Assembly (NCBI GenBank): GCA_027484825.1
Contig: JAIXSE010000034.1
Span: 1-64,000, forward strand
Reading direction: 5' to 3'
Origin: Rubrivivax sp.
Lineage (GTDB): Bacteria; Pseudomonadota; Gammaproteobacteria; Burkholderiales; Burkholderiaceae_C
Length of the DNA stretch: 64,000 nucleotides
Each line of letters begins with the position of its first letter. Positions within the stretch are counted from its first letter, which is position 1. The translations under genes were made by a program, and so were the position numbers. Positions 40,789 through 48,304 of this stretch are shown here, piece after piece. Under the pieces are notes generated by a model. It was not told where the DNA came from. It saw nothing but the letters and a program-made list of their open reading frames with translations, and did not search any database.

Positions 40789-42027
40789 TCAGTGACCGGT
40801 GCCGGCGTGCGACCCGGCCCGGAGCACCTTCACGATGTCATAACAGGCGCCCATGGTGTGATAGTCCACCTTGCCGGCCGGGCTCTTCTCGTCGCTGAGC
40901 TTGCGGTTGTTGCGGTCCAGGATGCGATACCAGGCGCCGTGTTCATGGTCCACGAAGTGGGTCCAGCTGTAGGCCCAGAGGCGCTCATACCAGTCCCAGT
41001 AGACGCGGTCGCCGGTGCGCGCGGCCAGCATGGCGGCAGCGGCCATGCTTTCGGCCTGCACCCAGAAATACTTGTCGGCATCACACACCGTGAGGTCGGG
41101 CGCCAGGGAATAACACAGGCCCCCGTGTTCAGCATCCCAGCCGCGCCGCACCGCCACCTGGAACAGCTTGGACGCGGTCGGCAGGATCCAGCTCACGTCT
41201 TGGCCCAGGGCCTCGCGCTTGGATTCGAGCTGCAGCAGCAACTTGGTCCATTCGGTGAAGTGACCGGGCTGGTAGCCCCAGGGCCGGAAGAGATTGGCCG
41301 GGTCATGCTTGTTGAACAGCCAGTCCGGCTGCCAGTGGGCGTCGTAGTGCTCCCAGATCAGGCCGCCGCATCGCTCGGCCTGGCGGCGTGTGATGTGGCC
41401 GGCGATCAGCGCGGCACGCTGCAGATAGCGGTCTTCCGACGTCGCCTCGTAGGCCGCCAGCAAGGCTTCGCAGGCATGCATGTTGGCGTTCTGCCCGCGA
41501 TAGGGGGACAGCGTCTGCCAGTCGGCGCTGGCCTCGTCGGCATACAGGCCGCTGTCCGCGCTGAAGAAGCGGCGCTCCATCAACTCGAAGGTCTCGGCCA
41601 GCCAGGGCCGGGCTTCTTCCACACCAGCCATCACCGCATGCGAATAGGCCAGCAGCACAAAGGCCATGCCGTAGGCGTGGCGCGTGCCGTCCAGCACGGT
41701 GGCGTGGCCCTGGCGCCAGTCCAGCAGCCAGGTGTAGCCGCCCTGCACCGGATCGAAGTGGGCCTGCCGCAGGAAGCGCACGCCGTGCCTCACGGCGTCC
41801 TGATAGGCGGGGTCTCCGAAGTGGCGCCAGGCCATGGCGTAGGTGAAGACAAACCGCGTGCTGCTGACCAGGTGACGCTGATGGGCGTCGTAGACCGTGC
41901 CGTCGTCCTTGAAGAAATGGAAGAAGCCGCCGCTGGGGTCGATGCAGCGCGGGTGATAGAAGGCCATGGTGTGCCGGACATGGGCCAGCAGGACCTCGGG
42001 GTCGTGGAAGTCAGGCAGGTGGGACAT
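40789..42027 (-). CDS. AGE-family epimerase/isomerase (mannose isomerase-like)
   Basis: A 412-residue (alpha/alpha)6-barrel enzyme of the N-acylglucosamine 2-epimerase superfamily. Motifs: FYHPRCIDPSGGFFHFFKDDG at the N-terminus, HLVSSTRFVFTYAMAWRHFGD, TRHAYGMAFVLLAYSHAV, GQNANMHACEALLAAYEAT, WGYQPGHFTEWTKLLL and KYFWVQAESMAAAAML. Conserved His (in HAYG, NMHACEA, GHFTEW) and Arg (SSTRF) residues form the active site in aldose-ketose isomerases of this family, such as bacterial mannose isomerase and YihS. Probably interconverts D-mannose and D-fructose or related sugars. The LacI gene upstream in the same direction probably controls it. Confidence 0.88.
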   Translation of the reverse strand: MSHLPDFHDPEVLLAHVRHTMAFYHPRCIDPSGGFFHFFKDDGTVYDAHQRHLVSSTRFVFTYAMAWRHFGDPAYQDAVRHGVRFLRQAHFDPVQGGYTWLLDWRQGHATVLDGTRHAYGMAFVLLAYSHAVMAGVEEARPWLAETFELMERRFFSADSGLYADEASADWQTLSPYRGQNANMHACEALLAAYEATSEDRYLQRAALIAGHITRRQAERCGGLIWEHYDAHWQPDWLFNKHDPANLFRPWGYQPGHFTEWTKLLLQLESKREALGQDVSWILPTASKLFQVAVRRGWDAEHGGLCYSLAPDLTVCDADKYFWVQAESMAAAAMLAARTGDRVYWDWYERLWAYSWTHFVDHEHGAWYRILDRNNRKLSDEKSPAGKVDYHTMGACYDIVKVLRAGSHAGTGH

Positions 42028-42161
42028 GGTGTGCGTTCGTCCTGTGCAAGAGAGGAATTGGGGCGGAGCGTCGCAGGGCGGTCACTCGATCTTGGGTGTT
42101 GGTGTGAAGCGTTGGGGTATGCGGGGAGGTATTGAAGCAGCTGTGCCAGAGCCTGCGCCGG

Positions 42162-43151
42162 TCAGTCCAGGCTGGAGCTGTCCCGCACCACCAGCTCCAC
42201 CGGCAGGACCCGCTCCTGCGGCGGCCCGTCGGGCGGCGTATTCAGCAGCATCTCCAGGCCCTGTGCCCCCAGCGCTTCCTTGTCCACCCGCACGGTGCTC
42301 AGCGGCGGATGGGCGCGGGCGGCAGCGGGGATGTCGTCGAAGCCGACCAGGGCGATGTCCTTCGGAATGCGCAGGCCCTGCCCGAGCACCTGTTGCTGCG
42401 CCACCAGCGCGGCGCTGTCATTGAAGCAGACCACCGCATCGGGCCGTCGCCGGCGGCCGAGCAGCTCGCGCATGGCGGCGCTGACGCCGACGTCCCCGTC
42501 GCCGAGGTGGGCGGCCACCACTTCCAGATCCGGATCCGCCTGGATGCCGGCCTCAAACAGCGCGCGCCGATAACCGAGCGCCCGCTGCTGAAGGCTGTAA
42601 TGCGCAGGCGAGCCGGTGATGACCGCGATCTGTCGCCGCCCGCTGCGCAGCAGATGGCTGGTGGCCTGGAAGCTGCCATGCTGATGGTCCGGATTCACCG
42701 AGGCAATGCCGTGCCGGTGCATGTCCACCAGCACCATCGGTTTGCCGGTGTGGCGCAGGCTGTCCAGGATCTCCGGCTCGAAGTAGCCGGCACAGAGGTA
42801 GGCGTCGAGCTGCTGCACGCGGGCTTGGTCGATCACCCGGTCGGTGGGACCGGCGACGATGAAGGACAGCGTCAGGCCTTCGCGTCGGCAGACCGATTCC
42901 GTGCCATGCAGTACCGAGGAGAAAAAGGGGCTGGACGCCAGCGTGTTGTGCTGGCTGTGCAGCAGGAAGCCGACCCGCCGGAGCCGGTGGCGGCGCAACT
43001 GGGCCAGGTCGTAGCCCAGCCGGGCGGCCCAGTCCTGCACGATCTGCCGTGTGCCCTCCGACAGACCGCCCTGATTGCGCAGCCCGCGCGACACCGTGCC
43101 GATGGACAGGCCGGACGCCTTGGCAATATCTCGGAGGGTGACGGAGCTCAT
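42162..43151 (-). CDS. LacI-family transcriptional regulator
   Basis: A 329-residue repressor. N-terminal LacI HTH (VTLRDIAKASGLSIGTVSRGLRN) with the hinge region to about residue 58, then a periplasmic-binding-like sensor: RRVGFLLHSQHNTLASSPFFSSVLHG, LVDMHRHGIASVNPDHQHG, VITGSPAHYSLQQRALGYRRAL, VVCFNDSAALVAQQQVLGQGLRIPKDIALVGFDD. Likely senses a sugar and represses the AGE isomerase gene 134 bases downstream. A 17-base inverted repeat (43225-43241) lies 74 bases upstream. Confidence 0.93.
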   Translation of the reverse strand: MSSVTLRDIAKASGLSIGTVSRGLRNQGGLSEGTRQIVQDWAARLGYDLAQLRRHRLRRVGFLLHSQHNTLASSPFFSSVLHGTESVCRREGLTLSFIVAGPTDRVIDQARVQQLDAYLCAGYFEPEILDSLRHTGKPMVLVDMHRHGIASVNPDHQHGSFQATSHLLRSGRRQIAVITGSPAHYSLQQRALGYRRALFEAGIQADPDLEVVAAHLGDGDVGVSAAMRELLGRRRRPDAVVCFNDSAALVAQQQVLGQGLRIPKDIALVGFDDIPAAARAHPPLSTVRVDKEALGAQGLEMLLNTPPDGPPQERVLPVELVVRDSSSLD

Positions 43152-43224
43152 GGGTGGCGCCGATTTTTCAGGGCGCTGCGGGCGCCGGTCAATCGAAGCC
43201 GTGGATTCTCGCGCCTTGTTTAGT

Positions 43225-43241
43225 GCTGTTTACAAAACAGC
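43225..43241. promoter_or_regulatory. Inverted repeat between unknown gene and LacI gene
   Basis: GCTGTTT-ACA-AAACAGC is a perfect 7-bp inverted repeat with a 3-base spacer. It may be an operator for the LacI regulator (start 43151) or the terminator of the leftward gene ending at 43248; the lack of a following T-run favours the operator idea. Confidence 0.45.
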
Positions 43242-43247
43242 GCCGGC

Positions 43248-43634
43248 TCAGACGTGGACCGGCGGGGCGGCGTCGCGCGCTGCCGCCTGAGCGGCCAGCT
43301 CGGCGGCCTTGTCCTCAATGGCCTGCCAGAGTTTGGCGCTCACGTCGGTGGCGCCAGCCAGACCGGCCCGGCCGGCATAGTCCACCAGCATGCCGCAGGT
43401 GACCTGGTCTTGAGCGGGCGGGCAGACGAAACGATAGAGATTGCCCGAGCTGGTCTTGGCAATGCGCGCCACCCGGTCCACGCCGCTGAGCGAGGAGGTG
43501 ATGCGAACCGTGCCGGGGCCCAGTTCACTGGCGATGTGAAGCTTGCCCATCGGGGAGCGGAAGGCACGCCAGGGGCCCAGCACCACCATCGGGGCGGGTT
43601 CACTCAAGGGGGCGTCGCTTTCGTTGTCGGACAT
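43248..43634 (-). CDS. Unknown 128-residue protein
   Basis: A soluble protein without signal peptide. Notable features: WRAFRSPMGKLHIASELGPGTVRITSSLSGVDRVARI, of which the blocks FRSPMGKLHI and VRITSSLSG look beta-rich, and a pair of cysteines (FVCPPAQDQVTCGMLVDYAG). The C-terminus is an Ala-rich helix (about 100-122). No family recognised. It starts at ATG and has clean codon bias. Same orientation as the LacI gene, 96 bases upstream of it. Confidence 0.65.
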   Translation of the reverse strand: MSDNESDAPLSEPAPMVVLGPWRAFRSPMGKLHIASELGPGTVRITSSLSGVDRVARIAKTSSGNLYRFVCPPAQDQVTCGMLVDYAGRAGLAGATDVSAKLWQAIEDKAAELAAQAAARDAAPPVHV

Positions 43635-43823
43635 GGTGCGGACCAGGGCGTGCGGTCGGGCGCACCAGAACCAGAAGTCTAGCGAGCCCGCTGAAAAAGG
43701 GGTTATTCAGGGCTTCCCTAAGTTCTCGGATCGCCCTGGGAACAATGCTCGAAAAGTCGAAAAATCGCGATCAAGCCACGGTCAAGCCACGATCAAGCCG
43801 CGCTCGAGCCAAGTTCAAGCGCC

Positions 43824-44333
43824 CTACGCCGTATAGCGTGCGCTGAGCTTGGTGTAGACCGGCTTGCCCTTGCGCAACTCCACGGTGTAGCTGTGCTTGG
43901 AATTCATGCGCACCAGGGTGCGGCCGCCGAAGCCGGCTTCCTCCACCACATCGGCGCTGAAGTCGGCGGTCTTGCCATCCGGGGCGATCGACATCGACTG
44001 GATGTTCATGTGCACGTTCACCGACATGCCGCTGCCCTCGGATTGGGCAAACGACTCCCGCAGGTAGTCGCACCACTGGCCCTTGCTGAAGGTGCGGATG
44101 TCCGAGCCGGAGAACTTGAACATCACCAGCCGGATGTCCGCGTCTTCGGCGATCTGGTCACACAGCACCGTGGCATTGCGATTCGCCGAGGCATTGAGGC
44201 CGGTGTTGATCATGTTGTGCACCATCTCTTCATTGAGCTTGGTCGGCTTGCAGCCGGTGCTCAGGGCGGCGATGAGCAGCGAGGTCACCATGACCCCGGC
44301 GGGGCGCAGTGTTGTCCAGGCCAGACGTGCCAT
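43824..44333 (-). CDS. Small predicted lipoprotein of unknown function
   Basis: Encodes 169 residues from the ATG at 44333, chosen because GGGAGGA lies about ten bases upstream. A hydrophobic signal ends in the lipobox ALSTG-C (Cys near residue 28), so the product is probably lipid-anchored in the periplasm. The mature part has TGLNASANRNATVLCDQIAEDADIRLVMFKFSG and a C-terminal beta-rich segment MSVNVHMNIQSMSIAPDGKTADFSADV and KHSYTVELRKGKPVYTKLSARY, reminiscent of NTF2-like folds but not assigned. No neighbour indicates a pathway. Confidence 0.7.
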   Translation of the reverse strand: MARLAWTTLRPAGVMVTSLLIAALSTGCKPTKLNEEMVHNMINTGLNASANRNATVLCDQIAEDADIRLVMFKFSGSDIRTFSKGQWCDYLRESFAQSEGSGMSVNVHMNIQSMSIAPDGKTADFSADVVEEAGFGGRTLVRMNSKHSYTVELRKGKPVYTKLSARYTA

Positions 44334-44471
44334 GTTCCAGATCCTCCCGTTGAGCTGCACATCGGCACCCGGGCGTCCGGGACGTGAAAGACGTCCGGAC
44401 AGGCCGCTGGGGCGTTCCGCATCGAGGCGGACGTGCATGTCTTGTTTGTGAAGGCGCCATTCTGCCTTTTT

Positions 44472-44972
44472 TCAGGCGGGCAGCCGCAGCTCCAGGAGGT
44501 CATCGCCGAGGCGGTCACGCTCACCTGTGGGGGTCCAGCCCAGGCGACGGTAGAAGCCGAAGGAGCGATGTGCGGGATTGGACGAGCAGCCCAGGAACAA
44601 CCGCCGATGTCCCAGGGCGGTGAGGTGGGCGACGGTCCGGTCCAGCAACTGCCGGCCCAGGCCGCGGCCTTCATGCTCGGGTAGCAGCGCCAGCACGACG
44701 ATCTCGCCGGTGCCGGCCTCGCCGAAGCAGTAGCCCGCCATCGTTCCCTGCACAAGGGCGACGAAGCCGGGCAGTTCCCCCGCGCGCACCTGGGCGGACC
44801 AGGACGCTTCGGTGATGCCCAGTTCCGCCAGACGGGCGGCGGACACCGCATTCTCACGAGTGCGGCCCCGCAAGGCGATGCAGGCGGCGATGTCGCCGGC
44901 TTCGGCAGGGCGGATGAGCGTAGACCCGCTCTCGAAGGCGGGCTGGGCAGGCGAGTCTGGCAAGGTGTGCAT
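44472..44972 (-). CDS. GNAT-family N-acetyltransferase
   Basis: Encodes 166 residues from the ATG at 44972; the longer frame lacks a ribosome site. LIRPAEAGDIAACIALRGRTREN is the GNAT N-terminus, IVVLALLPEHEGRGLGRQLLDRTV the acetyl-CoA loop (HEGRGLG), and HRSFGFYRRLGWTPTGE the final beta-alpha unit. Substrate unknown. Divergent from the gene at 45014 with only 41 bases between the starts. Confidence 0.85.
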   Translation of the reverse strand: MHTLPDSPAQPAFESGSTLIRPAEAGDIAACIALRGRTRENAVSAARLAELGITEASWSAQVRAGELPGFVALVQGTMAGYCFGEAGTGEIVVLALLPEHEGRGLGRQLLDRTVAHLTALGHRRLFLGCSSNPAHRSFGFYRRLGWTPTGERDRLGDDLLELRLPA

Positions 44973-45013
44973 GTCTGGCAGGGAAGACGAGCAGGGCAGG
45001 GACGCTGAACACC

Positions 45014-45880
45014 GTGAGCGAGGCGAGCAAGGCCACACGTCAAGTGCAAGGCTACCCTCAAGTGTCAGCGGCTTTACCTGTCCCCAACATCCGCACGGGC
45101 CGTAGGCGACACGGGCTCAGTAGCATAGGCGATCGATCCTTCAAGGCGAAGGCCTCCCTCTTGCGCGCATTGCCTCTCTCTTCGATCTCGGTCACCCCGG
45201 TCACCCCGGTCACCCCGGGACTCTGGGCCCGGCCGACCCGGCGGGGATGGGCCCTGGGGGCCGCTGCTCTGGCGCATCTGCTGCTGCTCCTGCTGGCCTG
45301 GAACCTGAAGCCGCCCCTCGAGTCCCGGCCGTCCGACCCGACGCGGCGCTCCAGCACCTTGCGCCTGTTGCCGCCGACCACCCCCAGCCGTGACCCGCAG
45401 GCGCCGTCCTCGGCCTCGCTGCCGCCCCCGGCCGCCGCGGCGCTGCCCAGCGGCTTGCGCACCCAGGTCAGCTTCATGATGGATCCGGCGGACTGGACTT
45501 CCCCCGCCGCGGCGGCCCCCGCCCCCAGCGCCCGAAGCAGCGCGGACAGCGTGCAGTCCTTCGGCACGGTGGGCCTGGACGGTGCCGCAGCGGTGCCGGA
45601 AGGCCCAGCGTCCGGTCCCCAGCGTCTGGCGATGAAGCCCGGGCGCGAGGTGCTCAGAGGCTCGCTCGCCAACCCGGCCACCCAGGACCCGCGCACCAAC
45701 ACGCCGCGCCCGTCGGTCGAGGAGAAGATTGCGCTGGGCCTGAATCCGGACCTGTGCCTCAAGGAAGAGCGCATGGCCGACGGCACGGTGCGCCGCTTCC
45801 TGGCCAAGCGCAAGGTCGTGCCCACGGCCGCGCAGGCCTACACCAACGTCCGCACCGAGCGCATCCAGGTCTGTTCCTGA
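45014..45880 (+). CDS. Unknown protein with one transmembrane segment and Pro/Ala-rich region
   Basis: A 288-residue frame starting at GTG; the true start could be further inside because the first 60 residues are low in recognisable structure. One transmembrane helix (GAAALAHLLLLLLAW, about residues 83-98) follows a basic stretch, giving a TonB-like N-in topology. Residues about 105-200 are Pro/Ser/Ala-rich. The C-terminal 70 residues (RPSVEEKIALGLNPDLCLKEERMADGT and a terminal VCS) look folded and contain two cysteines. The PVTPVTP stretch near residue 60 comes from a 9-bp triplication. It could be a cell-envelope spanning protein; no function assigned. Confidence 0.6.
   Translation: MSEASKATRQVQGYPQVSAALPVPNIRTGRRRHGLSSIGDRSFKAKASLLRALPLSSISVTPVTPVTPGLWARPTRRGWALGAAALAHLLLLLLAWNLKPPLESRPSDPTRRSSTLRLLPPTTPSRDPQAPSSASLPPPAAAALPSGLRTQVSFMMDPADWTSPAAAAPAPSARSSADSVQSFGTVGLDGAAAVPEGPASGPQRLAMKPGREVLRGSLANPATQDPRTNTPRPSVEEKIALGLNPDLCLKEERMADGTVRRFLAKRKVVPTAAQAYTNVRTERIQVCS
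45191..45217. repeat. 9-bp tandem triplication inside a coding region
   Basis: GTCACCCCG occurs three times head to tail, keeping frame and encoding Val-Thr-Pro repeats in the membrane-linked protein at 45014. It resembles the 9-mer arrays at the window start and within the cbiG and ssuA-like genes. Confidence 0.85.
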
Positions 45881-45922
45881 CGCGGCCGGCCCGCGCGTGC
45901 GCTGCGATAGAGTGGCGCCCGC

Positions 45923-46633
45923 ATGAAACACCGACTCTTCCTGCTGGACCTGGACGACACGCTGCTGGACTTCCAGGCCAGCGAACGCGAGGCCTTTGCC
46001 CGGCTGCTCCGGGCGCTGGGCCATGAAGCGCCGCTGGAGGCGATGTACCGGGACTACCAGGCCATCAACCAGTCGCTGTGGCGCCAGTTTGAACAGGGCG
46101 CGGTCAGCAAGGACGCGCTGAAGGTGCAGCGCTTCCAGGCCACCTTCGCCCTTCACGCCCCGGGCCTGGATGCGGTGCAGGCCAGCGAGCACTATCTGGA
46201 CATGCTGGCCGAGACGGCGGTGCTGATCGACGGCGCCGCGGCGCTGTGCGAGGCCCTGGCGGCGCTGGGCGAGGTGGGGGTCATCACCAACGGCGTGGAG
46301 CGCATCCAGACGCGCCGCATCGAGGCCGCGGGCCTGGCCCGGTTCATGAGCTTCGTGGCCACCTCGGAAGCCTGCGGGCATGCCAAGCCGGATCCGCGCT
46401 TCTTCCAGGATGCGGTCGCCAAGGCCCGTCACTTCGACCGGGCGCACACGGTCATCATCGGCGACCGGCTGGATGCCGACATCCTCGGCGCCCAGCGGTT
46501 TGGCATCGACAGCTGCTGGTTCAATCCGCAGGGGCTGCCCGGCACCCCGGACATCCGGCCCTCGTGCGAAGTGCGGCGACTGGACGCGGTGGTGCCGGCG
46601 CTGCGGGGCCTCAGTCGTCCGGATGCTGCATGA
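45923..46633 (+). CDS. yjjG: HAD-family nucleotidase (YjjG-like)
   Basis: A 236-residue haloacid-dehalogenase-like phosphatase resembling the non-canonical pyrimidine nucleotidase YjjG. Motif I LLDLDDTLLDF (DxD), cap domain from about residue 17 to 85, motif II VITNGVERIQTRR, motif III Lys in ACGHAKPDPRFF, and motif IV VIIGDRLDADILGA. The start YjjG-like MKHRLFLLDLDDTLLDFQASE is close to the E. coli enzyme, which removes phosphate from mutagenic nucleotides such as 5-halo-dUMP. Its 3' end overlaps the convergent small membrane-protein gene by 23 bases. Confidence 0.88.
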   Translation: MKHRLFLLDLDDTLLDFQASEREAFARLLRALGHEAPLEAMYRDYQAINQSLWRQFEQGAVSKDALKVQRFQATFALHAPGLDAVQASEHYLDMLAETAVLIDGAAALCEALAALGEVGVITNGVERIQTRRIEAAGLARFMSFVATSEACGHAKPDPRFFQDAVAKARHFDRAHTVIIGDRLDADILGAQRFGIDSCWFNPQGLPGTPDIRPSCEVRRLDAVVPALRGLSRPDAA

Positions 46634-46934
46634 AACGGGCCCGCTTGCGGATGCGCAGGTAGCCCTTGCGACGCAGCTGGCGCACGGCCGGATGACTGAT
46701 CAGCGCGCCCACCGCGGTCGCGCCGCCCCAGGCGGGCACCGCCATCACGAAGCTGCCAAAGACGTCCGCCCCACGGCCACCGAAGGCATCGGGCCAGAAG
46801 CACATCGCGGCAAACGCGCCGACGCCGCAGAGGGCGGCCAGGTTGATCACCCGCATCGGCGGGATGAAGCTGCCCAGCAGGGCGCCGGCCAGAAAGCCGC
46901 TGAAGATCCAGTGCTGGAGGTGAAAGGCGAGCAT
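46611..46934 (-). CDS. Small membrane protein, unknown
   Basis: A 107-residue protein from the ATG at 46934 (a GTG two codons upstream is equally possible). Two to three hydrophobic segments are visible (about 6-24, 29-44, 60-80), then a very basic C-terminus (RQLRRKGYLRIRKRARF). No family recognised. It follows the gene at 46955 by 20 bases, so the two may be co-transcribed. Confidence 0.6.
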   Translation of the reverse strand: MLAFHLQHWIFSGFLAGALLGSFIPPMRVINLAALCGVGAFAAMCFWPDAFGGRGADVFGSFVMAVPAWGGATAVGALISHPAVRQLRRKGYLRIRKRARFMQHPDD

Positions 46935-46954
46935 GGGCACAACCGGGTGAAGGA

Positions 46955-47476
46955 TTACGGGGTCTGGCTCTGGTGCAGCGCGCTGGCCAGCACTTCAGCG
47001 GCGGAGGCCACGACGAAGGCCGCCAGCAGTTCGGGACTGCTGCCGAAGTGGCTGGGGTGGGACTCGCGGCGCAGATAGTCCAGGCCGGCCTGGAAATGCG
47101 TCCGCACGCGGCGGTGGGACCGTGCCATGGCGGTCTGCCCCAGCTCGATGTCCACGCCCGGCCCCTGGTCCACATCAATGTCCAGGGCATAGGTGGAAAC
47201 GGTGTCCACGAACTCGGGATGCACATCCCCCAGCCGGGCGTCCTCGTCCAGCGACGCCGACACCGACACGGGCAGCCCCGACAGCACAATGGTGTCCACC
47301 AGGGCATTGAGCAGGCGCAGGCATTCGTCCAGTTGACCCACCTGCAGGCAGACCTGCTCCATGGCGGCCGCATAGTCCGCATCGCAGGCCAGGCGGACCG
47401 GATCCACCGAAATGGCATGGTCCTTCAGCAGGCTTTGAATCTTGACTGCTGTTTCAATGCGTGCCGCGAGTGTCAT
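46955..47476 (-). CDS. Unknown 173-residue protein
   Basis: A soluble, acidic, mostly helical protein with no signal peptide. Segments such as RLLNALVDTIVLSGLPVSVSASLDED and FVDTVSTYALDIDVDQGPGVDIELGQ are distinctive but do not match a family I know. The ATG start is unambiguous. The 216-base gap upstream (47477-47692) contains the divergent promoters of this gene and the gene at 47693. Confidence 0.62.
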   Translation of the reverse strand: MTLAARIETAVKIQSLLKDHAISVDPVRLACDADYAAAMEQVCLQVGQLDECLRLLNALVDTIVLSGLPVSVSASLDEDARLGDVHPEFVDTVSTYALDIDVDQGPGVDIELGQTAMARSHRRVRTHFQAGLDYLRRESHPSHFGSSPELLAAFVVASAAEVLASALHQSQTP

Positions 47477-47692
47477 GTCCGTGCGCCCTGTGTTCTGGTT
47501 GGGTGCGGATGATCTGGGCGAGGCGTTTCACGCGCGTTTCCGGGGCCGGCAGCCGCCGTTACGGGGCCCGGCGTTGCGGTCTCAGGGTTCTTCCGGATGC
47601 TGCTGTTACAGCTGTCGAAACGCTGCTGAAACGGTTGTTACCGACAATTACCCCAGCCTCCTCCCCACCCTCTGCCGCAGCCTTCCGCCCTC

Positions 47693-48274
47693 ATGAAAGA
47701 CCCCAAGACGACGTCCTGGTGCCGTGCCTTTGCCCGCGCGCTGTTTCGCTCGCTGGGCCTGCGCGAGCGGCGCGGAGCGGGGGTGGAAACGCGTGCCTTC
47801 GCCCCCACCCGTCCGGAGCTGCCCGTCACGTCAGCGCTGGCGGCCGATGCGGCCGGGCGTGCGGTGCCGCTGCGGGTGGATGCCCTGCGGGAAGCCCTGC
47901 AGGCCCGGCCGGCGCTGCGGGAGCAGCATGGCCACCTGGTACTGCTGGAATTCGCCTGCGCCACCAGTGGGGATGACCCGTTCTCCCGCCTGCCGCCGCG
48001 CACGCTGGATGTGGCCATCCGTCAGCTGGAGCAGGCGGCGCGTCTGTCGCCGACGCTGGATGTGCTGCGGCTGCAACTGGACCGGCATCTGCAGGAGCGT
48101 CGGTCGCGGGTCGAAGCGGTGCTCACCGCCGGAGATGCCGCGCTGGACAGCCCGGCCGTGACGCCGCTGACGGCGGAAGATCGCGCCGCCGCGATGCGCC
48201 CCGTCTGGCGGGACACCGTCTTCATGGATACCGAGCCGATGGATCGCGGCCCGGACCACGTCCAGCCGGCCTGA
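47693..48274 (+). CDS. Unknown 193-residue protein
   Basis: A soluble protein starting MKDPKTTSWCRAFARALFRSLGLRERR, with a basic N-terminal helix, and a helical middle (VPLRVDALREALQARPALREQHG; LDVAIRQLEQAARLSPTLDVLRLQLDRHLQERRSRVEAV, where the block LDVAIRQLEQAARL suggests a coiled region). No recognised domain. Convergent with the BTAD-AAA gene, ending 30 bases from it. Confidence 0.6.
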   Translation: MKDPKTTSWCRAFARALFRSLGLRERRGAGVETRAFAPTRPELPVTSALAADAAGRAVPLRVDALREALQARPALREQHGHLVLLEFACATSGDDPFSRLPPRTLDVAIRQLEQAARLSPTLDVLRLQLDRHLQERRSRVEAVLTAGDAALDSPAVTPLTAEDRAAAMRPVWRDTVFMDTEPMDRGPDHVQPA

Positions 48275-48304
48275 ACGACCCAGCCCAGGGCAGCCCGCCG
48301 CCGA

